A stretch of 64,000 nt of DNA, taken from NCBI GenBank assembly GCA_020091685.1, contig CM034610.1, positions 8,848,948 to 8,912,947 of the forward strand. Direction: 5' to 3'. The stretch comes from Lutjanus erythropterus. Lineage: Eukaryota > Chordata > Actinopteri > Lutjaniformes > Lutjanidae. Below the pieces are notes generated by a model. The model worked only from the letters and a program-made list of their open reading frames with translations, made no database searches and was not told where the DNA came from. The position numbers were made by a program, and so were the translations under genes. This document shows, one piece after another, positions 1-9,590 of this stretch; the stretch's first letter is position 1, and the number at the start of each line of letters is the position of its first letter.

Positions 1-1262
1 TCTGCTGTAGGTAATACCCTGAGACTATTGATCAATACCTCATATAGCCCCACATCTAATAATCCAAACTATCCCTAACTGAGGTTAGAGGTTAGTCCAA
101 ATTGTAGAGGGGACATTTTCCTCTGTAACTGTTACACCAGGCTGGGTGGAATTTGTTTGTGTGCTCCAATCAGTTTTAATGTATTGCTGCATAAATCTAT
201 ACTTAATAAACACTTGCTTTTCAACTAAGATAAGTTTGACCTTATGAACAGCTGCTGCCACGAGCTCCAGAACAACATCAGTAACCCCAAACACATGTAT
301 TTCCCAAGTCTCTGGAGCTCTAACAACATTCTTCCAAAATATTTTTGATTTCCATTTGGTGTTTCAGTGATGGTGGTAGAGAGCGGTGTGTATCATGTGA
401 CTCCAAAGTCTCCAATGGGTGTTAGGTTGGGTTGAGGTCTTGTGACTGTGAGGGCCTTAGCATATGATTCATACTCATCAACCCATTAAGAGATTCCTGG
501 TGCCAAGTATGGAGGCATACAAATTTTTTCTCAACTAATTTATGCCTTTTTTTTTTCCCAAATTGTCACCTGTCTATACATTCCAAGTGTGCAGTTTAGC
601 ATAAAGTATTTACGTAAGAATATTGTCTGAAGTTCATAGTATCCTTCCTTCATCAACAACTAAATTAAAGAGGGAAGAGAAGGGGAGATGTAGTGATTAT
701 AGCATTTCAATAAGATGGCGGGACATATGGAAATTCAATCACTTAGAAATGTAGGTCCACACACAGCAAGGATGCCGTGTGAAGCAAGTAGTCTCTCCCC
801 CTTTTTCTCCATGTTTCTTTCTCTCTCCTCTCTCTCACACACACTCCTCCCTAACCCCTACACTTTTCCATCATTCAAATAATTCAAAACACCCACCCGA
901 GCCATCACGCGAATGGAAATATTGATCTCCCTTTCAGTCCCATTTTGGTAAAGGAAATGGCTTGAGACAAATGTGACGGCTCTGCTCTTTTATTTAATCT
1001 TCACCGGCTAACGTATGTACGTTCGAAAGGCCGCCTGCTCTTTCTGACGTGCGGGTTGGAAACATGAGCGTCGGGTCAAACTCGGTGCTGCGGGGAAGGC
1101 CGCTGAGAGGCTTTTCAATCACGTGCGGGACGTAAACACCTCCGTCTTGTTTTTCATCCTTCTCATGATGAAGAGGGATTGGCCTGTTTCTGAGACTGGG
1201 AAAGTATAGTCACATGATCGCAGAGTGTGTTTGTTTGTTCTTGACATGTGTTTTATCTAAGT
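1..1262. other. upstream sequence, no gene recognised
   Basis: No supported gene. The first 900 bases are AT-rich and unremarkable. From about 1000 to 1160 there is a short GC-richer, CpG-containing patch with an ACGTGCGGGACG motif; no open frame, splice sites or promoter elements there are convincing. Confidence 0.5.
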
Positions 1263-1657
1263 CAGTGGCGGACTCAGGCTGTCTGAGGGGCAGGGGCAAT
1301 AAAAAGGGCACCAACTGCAAGAGGTGGTGCACCAGGCTTGGATTAAAATAATTTTATTATGTGACTTAAAGCACAACAACTACTACGCCTCTGTAATAAA
1401 ACACACATGTAAATATTAACCCTTAAACCATTTAGAGGCATGTCAACAACAACTATTTTCTAGCATGTAGGCCAGCCAATATGGCACTGTGTCACATTTT
1501 ATACATTTGAATACATTTCACCCACTGGAAGGGCACCCTAGGGGGCACTTTTTCATGTTTTGTCCACTAGACCGGTACCCTTTTGCAACATTTTTTCGAA
1601 CAGGGTGGCATCAACAGGGGCAGCCACCCCCTTTGCCCCTTCCCTGATCCACCAGTG
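1263..1657. mobile_element. decayed non-autonomous DNA transposon, CAG-ended
   Basis: The left end reads CAGTGGCGGACTCA and the right end, reverse complemented, reads CACTGGTGGATCA, giving imperfect terminal inverted repeats about 395 bp apart. Both subterminal regions are rich in GGGGCA/TGCCCC. Such ends suit an old hAT-like MITE. I found no matching 8-bp duplication in the flanks, so class and exact borders are inferred. Confidence 0.45.
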
Positions 1658-2579
1658 GTTCAAATGAGTAGCCTGTATGCACCATGTTCTCTCTTTTTGA
1701 GGCTCCGTATTGTCATCTAGCGCACTTGGATGCATTCCTCTGTCTGTATTGTGTGTATTTGTGTACTTGTGTCTGATGTGTGTCTGCGTGTATTCCTCTT
1801 TTCTGCTTCCTGTGTGGGCGTGCGTGGATGTGTGATAGGCAGGTGAATGGACTGCTTGTCAGATGCAATTGGCAGGTAGCAGCTGTAGATCATTTTTGAG
1901 GTCAGAGGTTTAGAACACACACACATACACGCCCCCATGCACACAATGTTAGGCCATCTTATTAGCACTGTCCCTGTAATGAAGGAATCCAAAAGGGTCT
2001 GTGTTCGGACAGATGTTCTAAAAGTTTGGACGCTTGTATGAATGACAGAAAGCAGACAAAAATGTCAAAAGGTCAGTTTTCTTCTTCTCAGAGACAGTAG
2101 CTATTCAAGAAATCATGCGTCAATGTGTCAGTGTGTGTGTTGTCATCCTATATGAAAAATGTGTGTCCAGGGTTAGTCTGTCTGTCAATACGTTCGCCCT
2201 GTGGGAGTGATCGATTGCCGTGATCGTTTTCCTTTTCCTGTGTGAATAGGCACAGCCAGCTTTTAACCCACATAGCCAGACTGTGGCCATCAGTCTGAAT
2301 AGTTGACACTTGCACTGTGATTTCTCACACAGACTATTAGACAACATCAGTTAGCAGCTGGTCAGATGGGGACAAGTCTGGTCTCTGCAGTATTAAATAA
2401 TCTGCTAATCAAAGAATTTACACGTGCAATAGTATTCAACTATGATTTAAGTTGCTAATATTGCATTTGTAAACTAACATACTAAGTTTATTGTACATCA
2501 AGTCACAATGCAATAGCCTGAATAAGATAATTACATAAAAATGTGAAACTAGATTAACAAGAATATGTTGTACTGTTGT

Positions 2580-2730
2580 AGAGCTGCCACTAATGATTAT
2601 TTTCATTATTGATTAATCTGTTGATTATTTTATTAATAAATGGTTTAGTTGTTTGGTTTATAAAATGTCAGAAAAGGGTGATATACGGCAATTGCTGTTT
2701 CTCAAAGCCCAAGATGACATCTTCAAATGA
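2580..2730 (-). repeat. dispersed GATTAATC-type repeat, truncated copy 1
   Basis: In reverse orientation it matches the copies at 13.5, 26.5 and 49.7 kb: a block with GATTAATC and GAAAATAATC, then a TGTCAGAAAA-like block and a block with 'CAAAGCCCAAGATGACATC'. Only the 3' half of the family is present. This layout resembles a repeat very common in teleost genomes; I do not assign a class. Confidence 0.6.
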
Positions 2731-2836
2731 TTTTGGAGGAGTAGGAGGCCTACTGACTTGATCCTTCCTCTAGTGAACCAGTCAAAAGTTCACACATGTC
2801 ACATCACATATTGGATCAATTGACATGAAAGTGGTT

Positions 2837-2880
2837 GCAGACATTTGTCATGTGCCTTATGACATATGACAAATGTCCGC
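2837..2880. repeat. 15-bp inverted repeat hairpin
   Basis: GCAGACATTTGTCAT (2837-2851) pairs with ATGACAAATGTCCGC (2866-2880), one mismatch, 14-nt spacer. Function unknown; likely a short foldback remnant. Confidence 0.6.
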
Positions 2881-3867
2881 CTCACTTACCCTAACCTTTG
2901 ATCCTCTTACTATTCATGTAGACCAGGCCCACATTTACATTCAGCGAGACTTCCCCAAAATTGCCCCCTGGGGAGGACCGCCCCCCACTTTTTTTGATGT
3001 AGACAAATTAAAAACTCTCTAATTCTTTGGTTTATGACCAAACGACTGCAAAACTAATGGCACTGCCGTCAGCCTCAGCTGTACTTGTGTGCTAACACGC
3101 TGAGCTAAGATGGTGACCATGGTAAACATCAACTCTGAACATAAGCATGTTAACATTAATATTGTGAGCCTGTTAGGATGCTGACGTTTCCTCTGTGTCT
3201 GAGTGCAGCCTCACGATGCTGCTAGCATGACTGTAGACTCTTAATCTTGCTACCCAGAGCACAAAAACTGTTTGGATTCGTACACTAATGACTGTGTATA
3301 CACACCTACTTCTGTATTTTTCAATATAAGCATTTCCTCTGTGACTCAGTTCATGCACTGTAAATGGTGCATACTATTCACAGATAATGGATAATAATAA
3401 TAACAGACCAATTATAAGAATCCAAAACACTGTAGCGGGGTAACCCGGGCACATATTCAATTTCTAGGATAATATATTCATAACCTCCAGAGTACTATTA
3501 TGTTTATTCATGTATGTATCATATTCATAAACAGGATTATATAGAACATGACCCAGTATATAGTTGTGTGCGTGTAAACACTCATTACAGTATATCCACG
3601 TCTGAGCATCCATACACTTTTAATTTGCATGATACACACATAGAAACTTACATGAACAGATAAATACACACCCAATCCAATTCTCTTTATCTTTATTTGC
3701 AGGTACAGAAAAAAAAAGTCATAATCGGCCTACAGATACATTTAGTAAAATTGGGATTATTGGCAGGAATACAATTTAAATATACAAGCTCTGCCTTATA
3801 AAAATGCTGTCATCTTCCAAGAACTCGACATCTAGCTAATTAAAAAAAAACATTTATAGGTGGAACC

Positions 3868-4273
3868 AACTGCTAGTAATAGCTACACACATAAACCATT
3901 AATGATATCTACACAGACTAACTACAAGCTTCAGCAACACAGAACAACTGCTAAAGCTAGCTACCTAGGCCAATCATTAACATTGTCTGCACAGAGCAAT
4001 GCTAATGTTAGCTAGATAGACCAAGTGCTAATTTAAGATACACAGAACAACCTCTAGCAATAGCTACAAGGACCAACCGCTAATGTTAACTGCACAGAAC
4101 AACCGGTAATGTTCACAACACAGAAGAACTGCTAACGTTAGCTACAGAGGTCAACCACTAATGTTTCCTACACAGACCAACTGCTAATTTTATTTGCACA
4201 GAACAACCACTAACATTAGCTACATAGAACAAGCAGTAATTTTTAGCAACACAAATCAGCCACTACCATTCAG
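3868..4273. repeat. 26-bp degenerate tandem array (about 15-16 units)
   Basis: The array is a head-to-tail minisatellite. Units follow the pattern AAC(C/T)GCTAATGTTAGC then TACACAGAAC, about 26 bp each, for example the units beginning AACCGCTAATG, AACTGCTAACG and AACCACTAACA. About 15-16 units can be lined up with few length changes. Outer units are more diverged than those between 4050 and 4250. It ends about 100 bp before the hAT element. Confidence 0.8.
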
Positions 4274-4623
4274 TTAGCAAGCTAACCTATCACTGCTACT
4301 GCTACTGAAAAATAAGTTGGGACTGTAGGTGGTGATGCTGGTGTGCAGGTATAAACACAAGCCCCAGAATACATTTGTGGGCAGCCGGGCACGTGCCCCA
4401 GTATTGATCTGCAGTGCCCCAGTCAAAGTTTCACCAATAAAAAAAAATCACTTAAGAGTTTAAGTCTACATAGCATAGACTACAGCGCACATACTACTTA
4501 GTATGGTAATTCATTGCTACTGTATTCACTCCACATAAACAATGCGCACATGGCTAATTAATATGGTAATTTATTCACGTGTAGCGACTTCTGCTGATAA
4601 TACTTCCGTCTCAACTCGAAGTC

Positions 4624-4684
4624 GGGAGAGCGAGAGAAAGAGAGCGAGAGAGAGCGAGAGAGGGAGAGAGAGAGAGAGAGAGGG
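4624..4684. repeat. GA-rich simple repeat inside the hAT element
   Basis: Purine tract of GAGA and GAGC units about 60 bp long. It lies about 110 bp before the element's ATG, in the presumed leader of the parental transposase gene. Confidence 0.8.
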
Positions 4685-4790
4685 GCAGGCAGGCCATGAG
4701 AATCACTGCGTGAGGTAGGTAACGTTAGCCGACAACAACTTGTTAAATATATTATTTTGATTTTGATTTGACTCGAACTGTAACTCCTAG

Positions 4791-4848
4791 ATGGATATCA
4801 GAAAGTTATTCGCCCGCAGCAGGGATAAAGCAGCGAGGAATGAGAGAG
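4791..4848 (+). pseudogene. first-exon remnant of a hAT transposase gene
   Basis: ATG opens a 19-codon frame, MDIRKLFARSRDKAARNER, which runs straight into a consensus donor GAGAG|GTAAGT at 4848/4849. An N-terminus starting MDIR followed by hydrophobic and basic residues is familiar from spliced fish hAT-type transposase and ZMYM/ZBED-like genes; this is family knowledge, not proof. The rest of the gene is missing: downstream sequence up to the right terminal repeat at 5454 has no matching acceptor-exon structure. The frame's position within an element bounded by an 8-bp duplication supports it being the parental first coding exon. It cannot make transposase as it stands. Confidence 0.6.
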
Positions 4849-5677
4849 GTAAGTGAAGTCCTAGCTAGCTAGGCAACATAAGTCTGTCTTAAGTTAATGC
4901 TAAGTTAGCTAACGTTATTCCTTGTATCAAGGCAACCATATTAATTTGCTGTACGAGCTGTGGGGGGAATTTCCAGTGAGTTTCATCAGCATGAAACATA
5001 ATGTTGGTTATGGTCTGCTGGTTCTGCTCAGGACCTCTGCATCAATGATGATTTTGAGTAAGCTTGTGTTAGTTGACAGATATAGCCTATGGATGGTGCA
5101 GTGGTTCTCAAATGGTCTGTCTTCAGGAAGAAACATTTTTCCCTATCAACAAGTCCTGAGCCAAATTTTTAAACCATTCAAGTTTAATTAAGTTCAATTT
5201 GCAGATGTTTAGAAGTCTAGAGTAAAGTGCACAAGTAGGCCAAATGCATTACCGCAGTACATTTCAGGTGGTTAATCAAAGATCTAGGCAACAACATAGT
5301 CTGATATGATTGAATAGTTTAAAGAACTATTTATGTTTTTTTATGATAAATAAGTGTTGAATATGTTTTTTTTCTCGCGCACTTTGCGCGCTCTCATGAA
5401 TTCTTTGTGCCCCAGGTGTGCCCCAGTACAGTATTAGGTCTAGTGACGCCCCTGTTTGTGGGTGAATAGCATACTTAATAAAGCACGTTTAAATTTTGTG
5501 TACATGTCCATTTTTAAAGTAACTCTGCCAACCCTGTTAATTTGCCCTCTCTGGTAGTTTTGGTGTCATTTATCCACACTTTGAAATTTTGGGACTGTCT
5601 CAAGATAGCCATGTTAAAGCCTCTGCGCCCTTAGCTATTAGCAGCACAGGCGCCAGAGCGAAGCCTCACCCCCAGGG

Positions 5678-5815
5678 ATGGCGGCTCGTCCTGGGTTGAC
5701 TCGCAGAGACCCTCAGTGGGAGCACGGAGAGCTCTGTGGGAGCCGACGCCGACAGAGCTGGAGGACGCTCAAAGAGGAGAAAGATGAAAGACGGAGGCAA
5801 AGAGGGAAGCGCTGA
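5678..5815 (+). other. 45-codon ORF in a GC-rich patch, unrecognised
   Basis: ATGGCG with G at -3 and G at +4 is a good initiation context. The frame is 45 codons, arginine-rich (MAARPGLTRRDPQW... ending RRQRGKR) and stops at TGA 5813-5815. Local CpG density is higher than in the flanks. I recognise no domain. A chance ORF in a GC island is the simplest reading. Confidence 0.15.
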
Positions 5816-6698
5816 GGGCCCCTTTTGTCTCGCTCCCCCTTGTTTGTCTCAACTTTTTTCTCAGTTCTGACTCTGTTTTGTCATGTCGCAATGACAACTT
5901 CTTGTTATCAATTTCAGGTTGCGAAAAAAATGCAGTTTTAATTAGGCTCAGTGAGGGGAGGAGGGAGGAATTCAAAGAGAAAACAAAAGAAGAGCGTGGA
6001 TTTTCCATCTCAGCACCTGTCTGTTAGACGCCATGGCACAGCACTGTTGAACCACTTCTTCTTAAAGGAGGAATCTGTAATAAAAGAATCATAAAACGAC
6101 TGATATGTCATCAGAGATTAAGGAAACGTGAAGTTGAAATATTTGCCTCTCTGATATCAACATTGCAGCCATGGTGTCATCCATTGAAATTTCTATTCCA
6201 AGCCGGAAAAGCTGGTTTTGTTTGCCTGTTTCACATTAACTGGAGTTCAAATTAATGCAGAATATTTGCCAAATGAGTAAGTGTCTGTTTATGAGTTGTA
6301 AGAAATCATTAATGATGTTTTAGAAGGAGTAGGTGTTCATACCAATTAAATTAAGCAGTATGTTAATGGAGTCTGGCAGGCAGCAAGACAGCAAATCCCG
6401 TCAATCCACAGTCCCCGCGATATTACGCGTCTATTAACAACCTCACCTATTGTTATTAGGATTCTCAAGCCCACCGACTCCTGTTGACTTTTGTTCCTGT
6501 TATGTCCCAGTGCCGTGATGAATAGTGAAATTGACGCCCATCCTGCGGGAATCCCATGGGAACTGCACACATCCTGCACTCCTGCAGAGCTTCTGCACCC
6601 TGCAGTTTAATATACAGTTTAAGGCTCCAACTCACTGTTTGGACTGCAGCACTCATTTGTGCATGCACAACTGCTACATATCGCTCCTTTAAACCCGT

Positions 6699-6962
6699 TC
6701 TCTTTTTGTTCAGTCTCCGCCTGGTCTTCCTCCATTTATCTCTGATTCTCCATCCCACTTCTACATCCTCTTTCTCCTTCCTTTGCCTTATTTTTTGATG
6801 CATTTTCCTTCTTTTCCTTTCTTCTCTTCATCCACCATCCCCTTCTTCTTCCTCTCTGCTCCTCCTCCTCCTTCTCTTCCTCTTTACTTCCCTTCGTATT
6901 CTAATTTATCTCCTATTCTTCATCTTCCCCCTCCAGTTTCCTCTCCTTCCTCCTTTTTTTGC
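6699..6962 (+). repeat. polypyrimidine tract (CTTCC-rich)
   Basis: About 260 bases almost free of purines on the + strand, built of CTTCTTCC and CTCCTCCT runs. Open frames here are composition artefacts. Such mirror-rich tracts can form triplexes; no function is shown. Confidence 0.75.
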
Positions 6963-7346
6963 CTCCATGTCATTACAGGCATATAATTTATGAAGTGTTG
7001 AAAATGTTCCTCTCCACTCGCTGCTCTGCTCTGTAACCAAGGTTACCAACATGTGAATCAGTATCACTGGAATCACGTGTGAATTTTAGGTGGGCAAGCA
7101 GGAATGGAAAAGCTTCAAGCTTTGTATAGTCTGGAGTCTTGTGTTTAACATTTTTCAATTAGAAGTGATTTTTGTTTATAAATGACTGATATTGTTGTTG
7201 ACCCTCTTCGGGCTCCCATAACACGCCCACACACACGCGGACACACCACATGAGTCACTCGCAGTGCATTGTATTACTGTATTGTTTTGGATTGCATGTG
7301 GGCTAAAATAAACTGACATGCTCATTTTCTTCTATTTATCGTTCAG

Positions 7347-7425
7347 CAGATAAATAGAAAAGTGAGACGAGAGGCGATCACCTCCAGCGCCTGGTCGCCA
7401 GCCCAGACCTGTCCTGTCCAGCCAT
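7347..7425 (+). other. exon-like segment (possible non-coding distal exon)
   Basis: A pyrimidine-rich acceptor (CATTTTCTTCTATTTATCGTTCAG) ends at 7346 and a donor CAT|GTGAGTG begins at 7426, enclosing 79 bases that are more GC-rich than the flanks. No in-frame ATG reading of note. Could be a distal leader exon of the channel gene or a lncRNA exon; splice-like pairs also occur by chance. Confidence 0.2.
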
Positions 7426-7510
7426 GTGAGTGTCTGTGTGGCGTGCATATTGGTTGTTGAGCAGTTGTTGGCAGTCATGGTCCCCTAAAACACCATTAGA
7501 ATATACTTAA

Positions 7511-8105
7511 AGGGATAGTTCACCCAAAAATGAAAGTTCAGTCATTATCAATTCACCCTGGTGTTGATTCAGGGTTGGGTTTATTTTGTTCATCCGCAAA
7601 ACACTGCTGGAGTTTCACAGGAAAACAGTGTTGCAGAATCTCCCAAACACTGGAAGTGAATGGTGACCAGTTTTCAAACGTAAGAAACGACTGGAAAAAA
7701 AATCAGAAAATGCCTCCATACTGCTCGTCTGGCATAATTCAAGTCCCGACAAGCTGTTTGCACACCATCACAACACACACACAGTTTAAACAGTGTGTGT
7801 GTGCATGTGAACATGGCTCCATGCTGAGGATCTACAGTGAAGATTCGGGCTAAAAACGTGGTTTTTTTGGTCGACTTGGCATGTTGGGGCTTTAGGAGAC
7901 TTGGATTAGATCAGACGAGCAGTATGGAGACATTTTATGTTTTTATTCCGTTTGAAAACTGGTCACCATTCACTTTCATTGTTTGGGAGATTCTGCAACG
8001 TTGTTTTCCTGTGAAACTCCAGCAGTGAAAAACAAGATCCGACCTTCAATCAGTGTGAGGGTGAGTAGATAATGACTGAATTTTCATTTTTGGGTGAACT
8101 ATTCC
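7511..8105. mobile_element. 600-bp palindromic (foldback) MITE
   Basis: The left end AGGGATAGTTCACCCAAAAA is matched by the inverted right end TTTTTGGGTGAACTATTCCT. Pairing continues almost to the centre: GAAAACAGTGTTGCAGAATCT at about 7620 pairs with the segment near 7990, and CTCCATACTGCTCGTCTG near 7716 pairs with CAGACGAGCAGTATGGAG near 7910. Arms are therefore about 250 bases with a small central loop containing a CA/TG stretch. These ends (ATAGTTCACCCAAAAATGAAA) are familiar from abundant non-autonomous elements in teleosts. It has no coding capacity; the open frames within it are incidental. Confidence 0.85.
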
Positions 8106-9341
8106 TCACTGTTTCCTTATTTCTTGCATTTATAAGACTGTACTACTTGCCTTGAGCATACTGTTTTGTTATTACCCAACCTTATTTATCCATCGCTCTT
8201 TTTACACTTCTTGTCACTCGTGCCCAGTGTGAAAGATAGGGATTTATAGGCAAAATAGAATGAGCCGCTTATATATAGAGAGGGTGTGGATTCTCTTCCA
8301 CAGAGACCGACATGTTTCTACAGTAGCTCAAAACGTACAAACCAAAAATTAGAGTTGTCCCCCTAATGGTCGTCTGAACCGTAAGCTGGTGAGATTAATC
8401 TTAGCTGTCCAGTCACAGAAAAAAAACCCCACCTCAAACTGTGTTTAGGAGCTGCACCTAGCTGTTAGGTCTGCAGGATTGCTGCAACATGGACTTTTTC
8501 TCTTGTGACGCAGTAATCACTAGTACACTGCTGCAAACTGTGCTGTAGCTGCAATTAGCTAGTTGGCTCAGGTAGCCGCCCTAACGTAATCACTGTACTG
8601 TGATGTACAGAACTCTGACTGTGGGGACGATGAGGATGCAGCGGTTCAGGCGTGGACAGGAGGCGCAAAACGGTTGAGGACCGACTCTGTAGCAAGTTGA
8701 TTTGTAAGTATGCATTGTCATCCATCGTACTGACAACAAGGTTATACTGTGTTAGAATAAATTAACTAAATGTTCAGTCTCCTTGCTGGTTCTTCTGACA
8801 CATTCAGAGTCATTATCCTTTTCGCTGTTAGTATTAATCAGACAGCTCACTTCATGCCCCAAAAATAAGTGTTTAAATAATTAAATTAATATCGTAAGTG
8901 TGTGACGACTGGTTGAATGTTGGCTTGAACTGACAATTCTCAAGAAAACCTTTAACTGGGCAGCCCTACTAGATCGTCTTTGACACATTGCACCAGTTTG
9001 CACAGCCACTCTAGGTTCTATATTCTTGAAATTGGGTGTTTGCAATCTGCAAGCTCACCACTAGATGCCACTACATCCTACACACTGGCCTTTAAGACAC
9101 TTTCCTCTACGCTTAGCCAAATATATTCATCTGTTGACCAGATCACAGATCTGATTGCGGTTGATTGTTGCTTTCTTTGGATACATGCAAATCAGGGTCA
9201 GGCCTCCAGTCCAGTAGATCACCTGCCATATGGCAGCGCTCCGAGCCCAATACACAATCACTGTAGTTCCGTGTGTAAAATACACTTGAAGCGTGAAAAA
9301 TATGCCCTTTGGTATATCTATATAGCATGAGTGAAATTTGG
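8106..9341. other. upstream sequence, nothing recognised
   Basis: No repeats with clear ends, no splice-flanked frames and no simple-sequence arrays longer than about 15 bases. The short ORFs here are AT-rich and lack plausible protein composition. Confidence 0.5.
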
Positions 9342-9590
9342 GTGATTATTGTTGTTATTGATTAATCCGCTGAGTATTATCACAATTTATCATTTGGTCT
9401 AATGTTCATCACTATTTCCAAAATGTGATGTCTTCAAATTACTTTTTTGTTCAACCAACAGTCCAAACCTCAGGGACTCTTAATTTACAATCAATCGTCA
9501 ATCATAAATAACAAAGACAAGCTGCAAATCCTCACATTTAAGAAGCTGGAACTTTGACATTTTTGCAGCTGGATTGATTAAAATAATACC
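9342..9590 (-). repeat. dispersed GATTAATC-type repeat, copy 2
   Basis: Reverse-orientation copy of the family seen at 13.5 kb. Recognisable blocks in order are GATTAATCCGC, GTGATGTCTTCAAATTAC, 'GTTCAACCAACAGTCCAAACC' (given here only in part) and CAAATCCTCACATTTAAGAAGC. About 20-30% diverged from the other copies by eye. Confidence 0.65.

Larger units (their letters stand above)
1658..3867. other. upstream sequence with repeat fragments
   Basis: No gene recognised. It contains one fragment of a dispersed GATTAATC-type repeat (2580-2730) and a short hairpin (2837-2880), listed separately. The rest is AT-rich with TG-rich patches around 1740-1930. Confidence 0.5.
4382..5454 (+). mobile_element. 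hAT-type DNA transposon, internally deleted, with 8-bp TSD
   Basis: The 1073-bp element begins CAGCCGGGCACG and ends GACGCCCCTG, so both ends show the CAG...CTG form usual for hAT elements. It is flanked by a perfect 8-bp direct repeat TTTGTGGG at 4374-4381 and 5455-5462, the diagnostic hAT target duplication size. Subterminal GCCCCAG motifs recur at both ends in inverted orientation. Inside are a GA-rich leader, a short coding exon and a splice donor (separate entry), but no ORF resembling a transposase body, zinc-finger or dimerisation domain. It therefore looks like a deletion derivative that kept the 5' end of an autonomous parent and would depend on transposase supplied in trans. Confidence 0.85.
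5463..7346. other. upstream sequence, no established gene
   Basis: Mostly unique sequence. It contains a GC-richer patch with a 45-codon ORF (5678-5815) and a long pyrimidine tract (6699-6962), listed separately. A weak acceptor-like TTCGTTCAG-type site closes the stretch at 7346. Confidence 0.45.

Noticed and set aside
3868..4273. CRISPR-like array
   Set aside because: Units are contiguous with no spacers and lie in a vertebrate genome; it is a minisatellite.
4922..5191. 89-codon frame inside the hAT element as transposase
   Set aside because: No hAT catalytic or dimerisation motifs; the frame starts with an alternative codon after the splice donor and is read as intronic.
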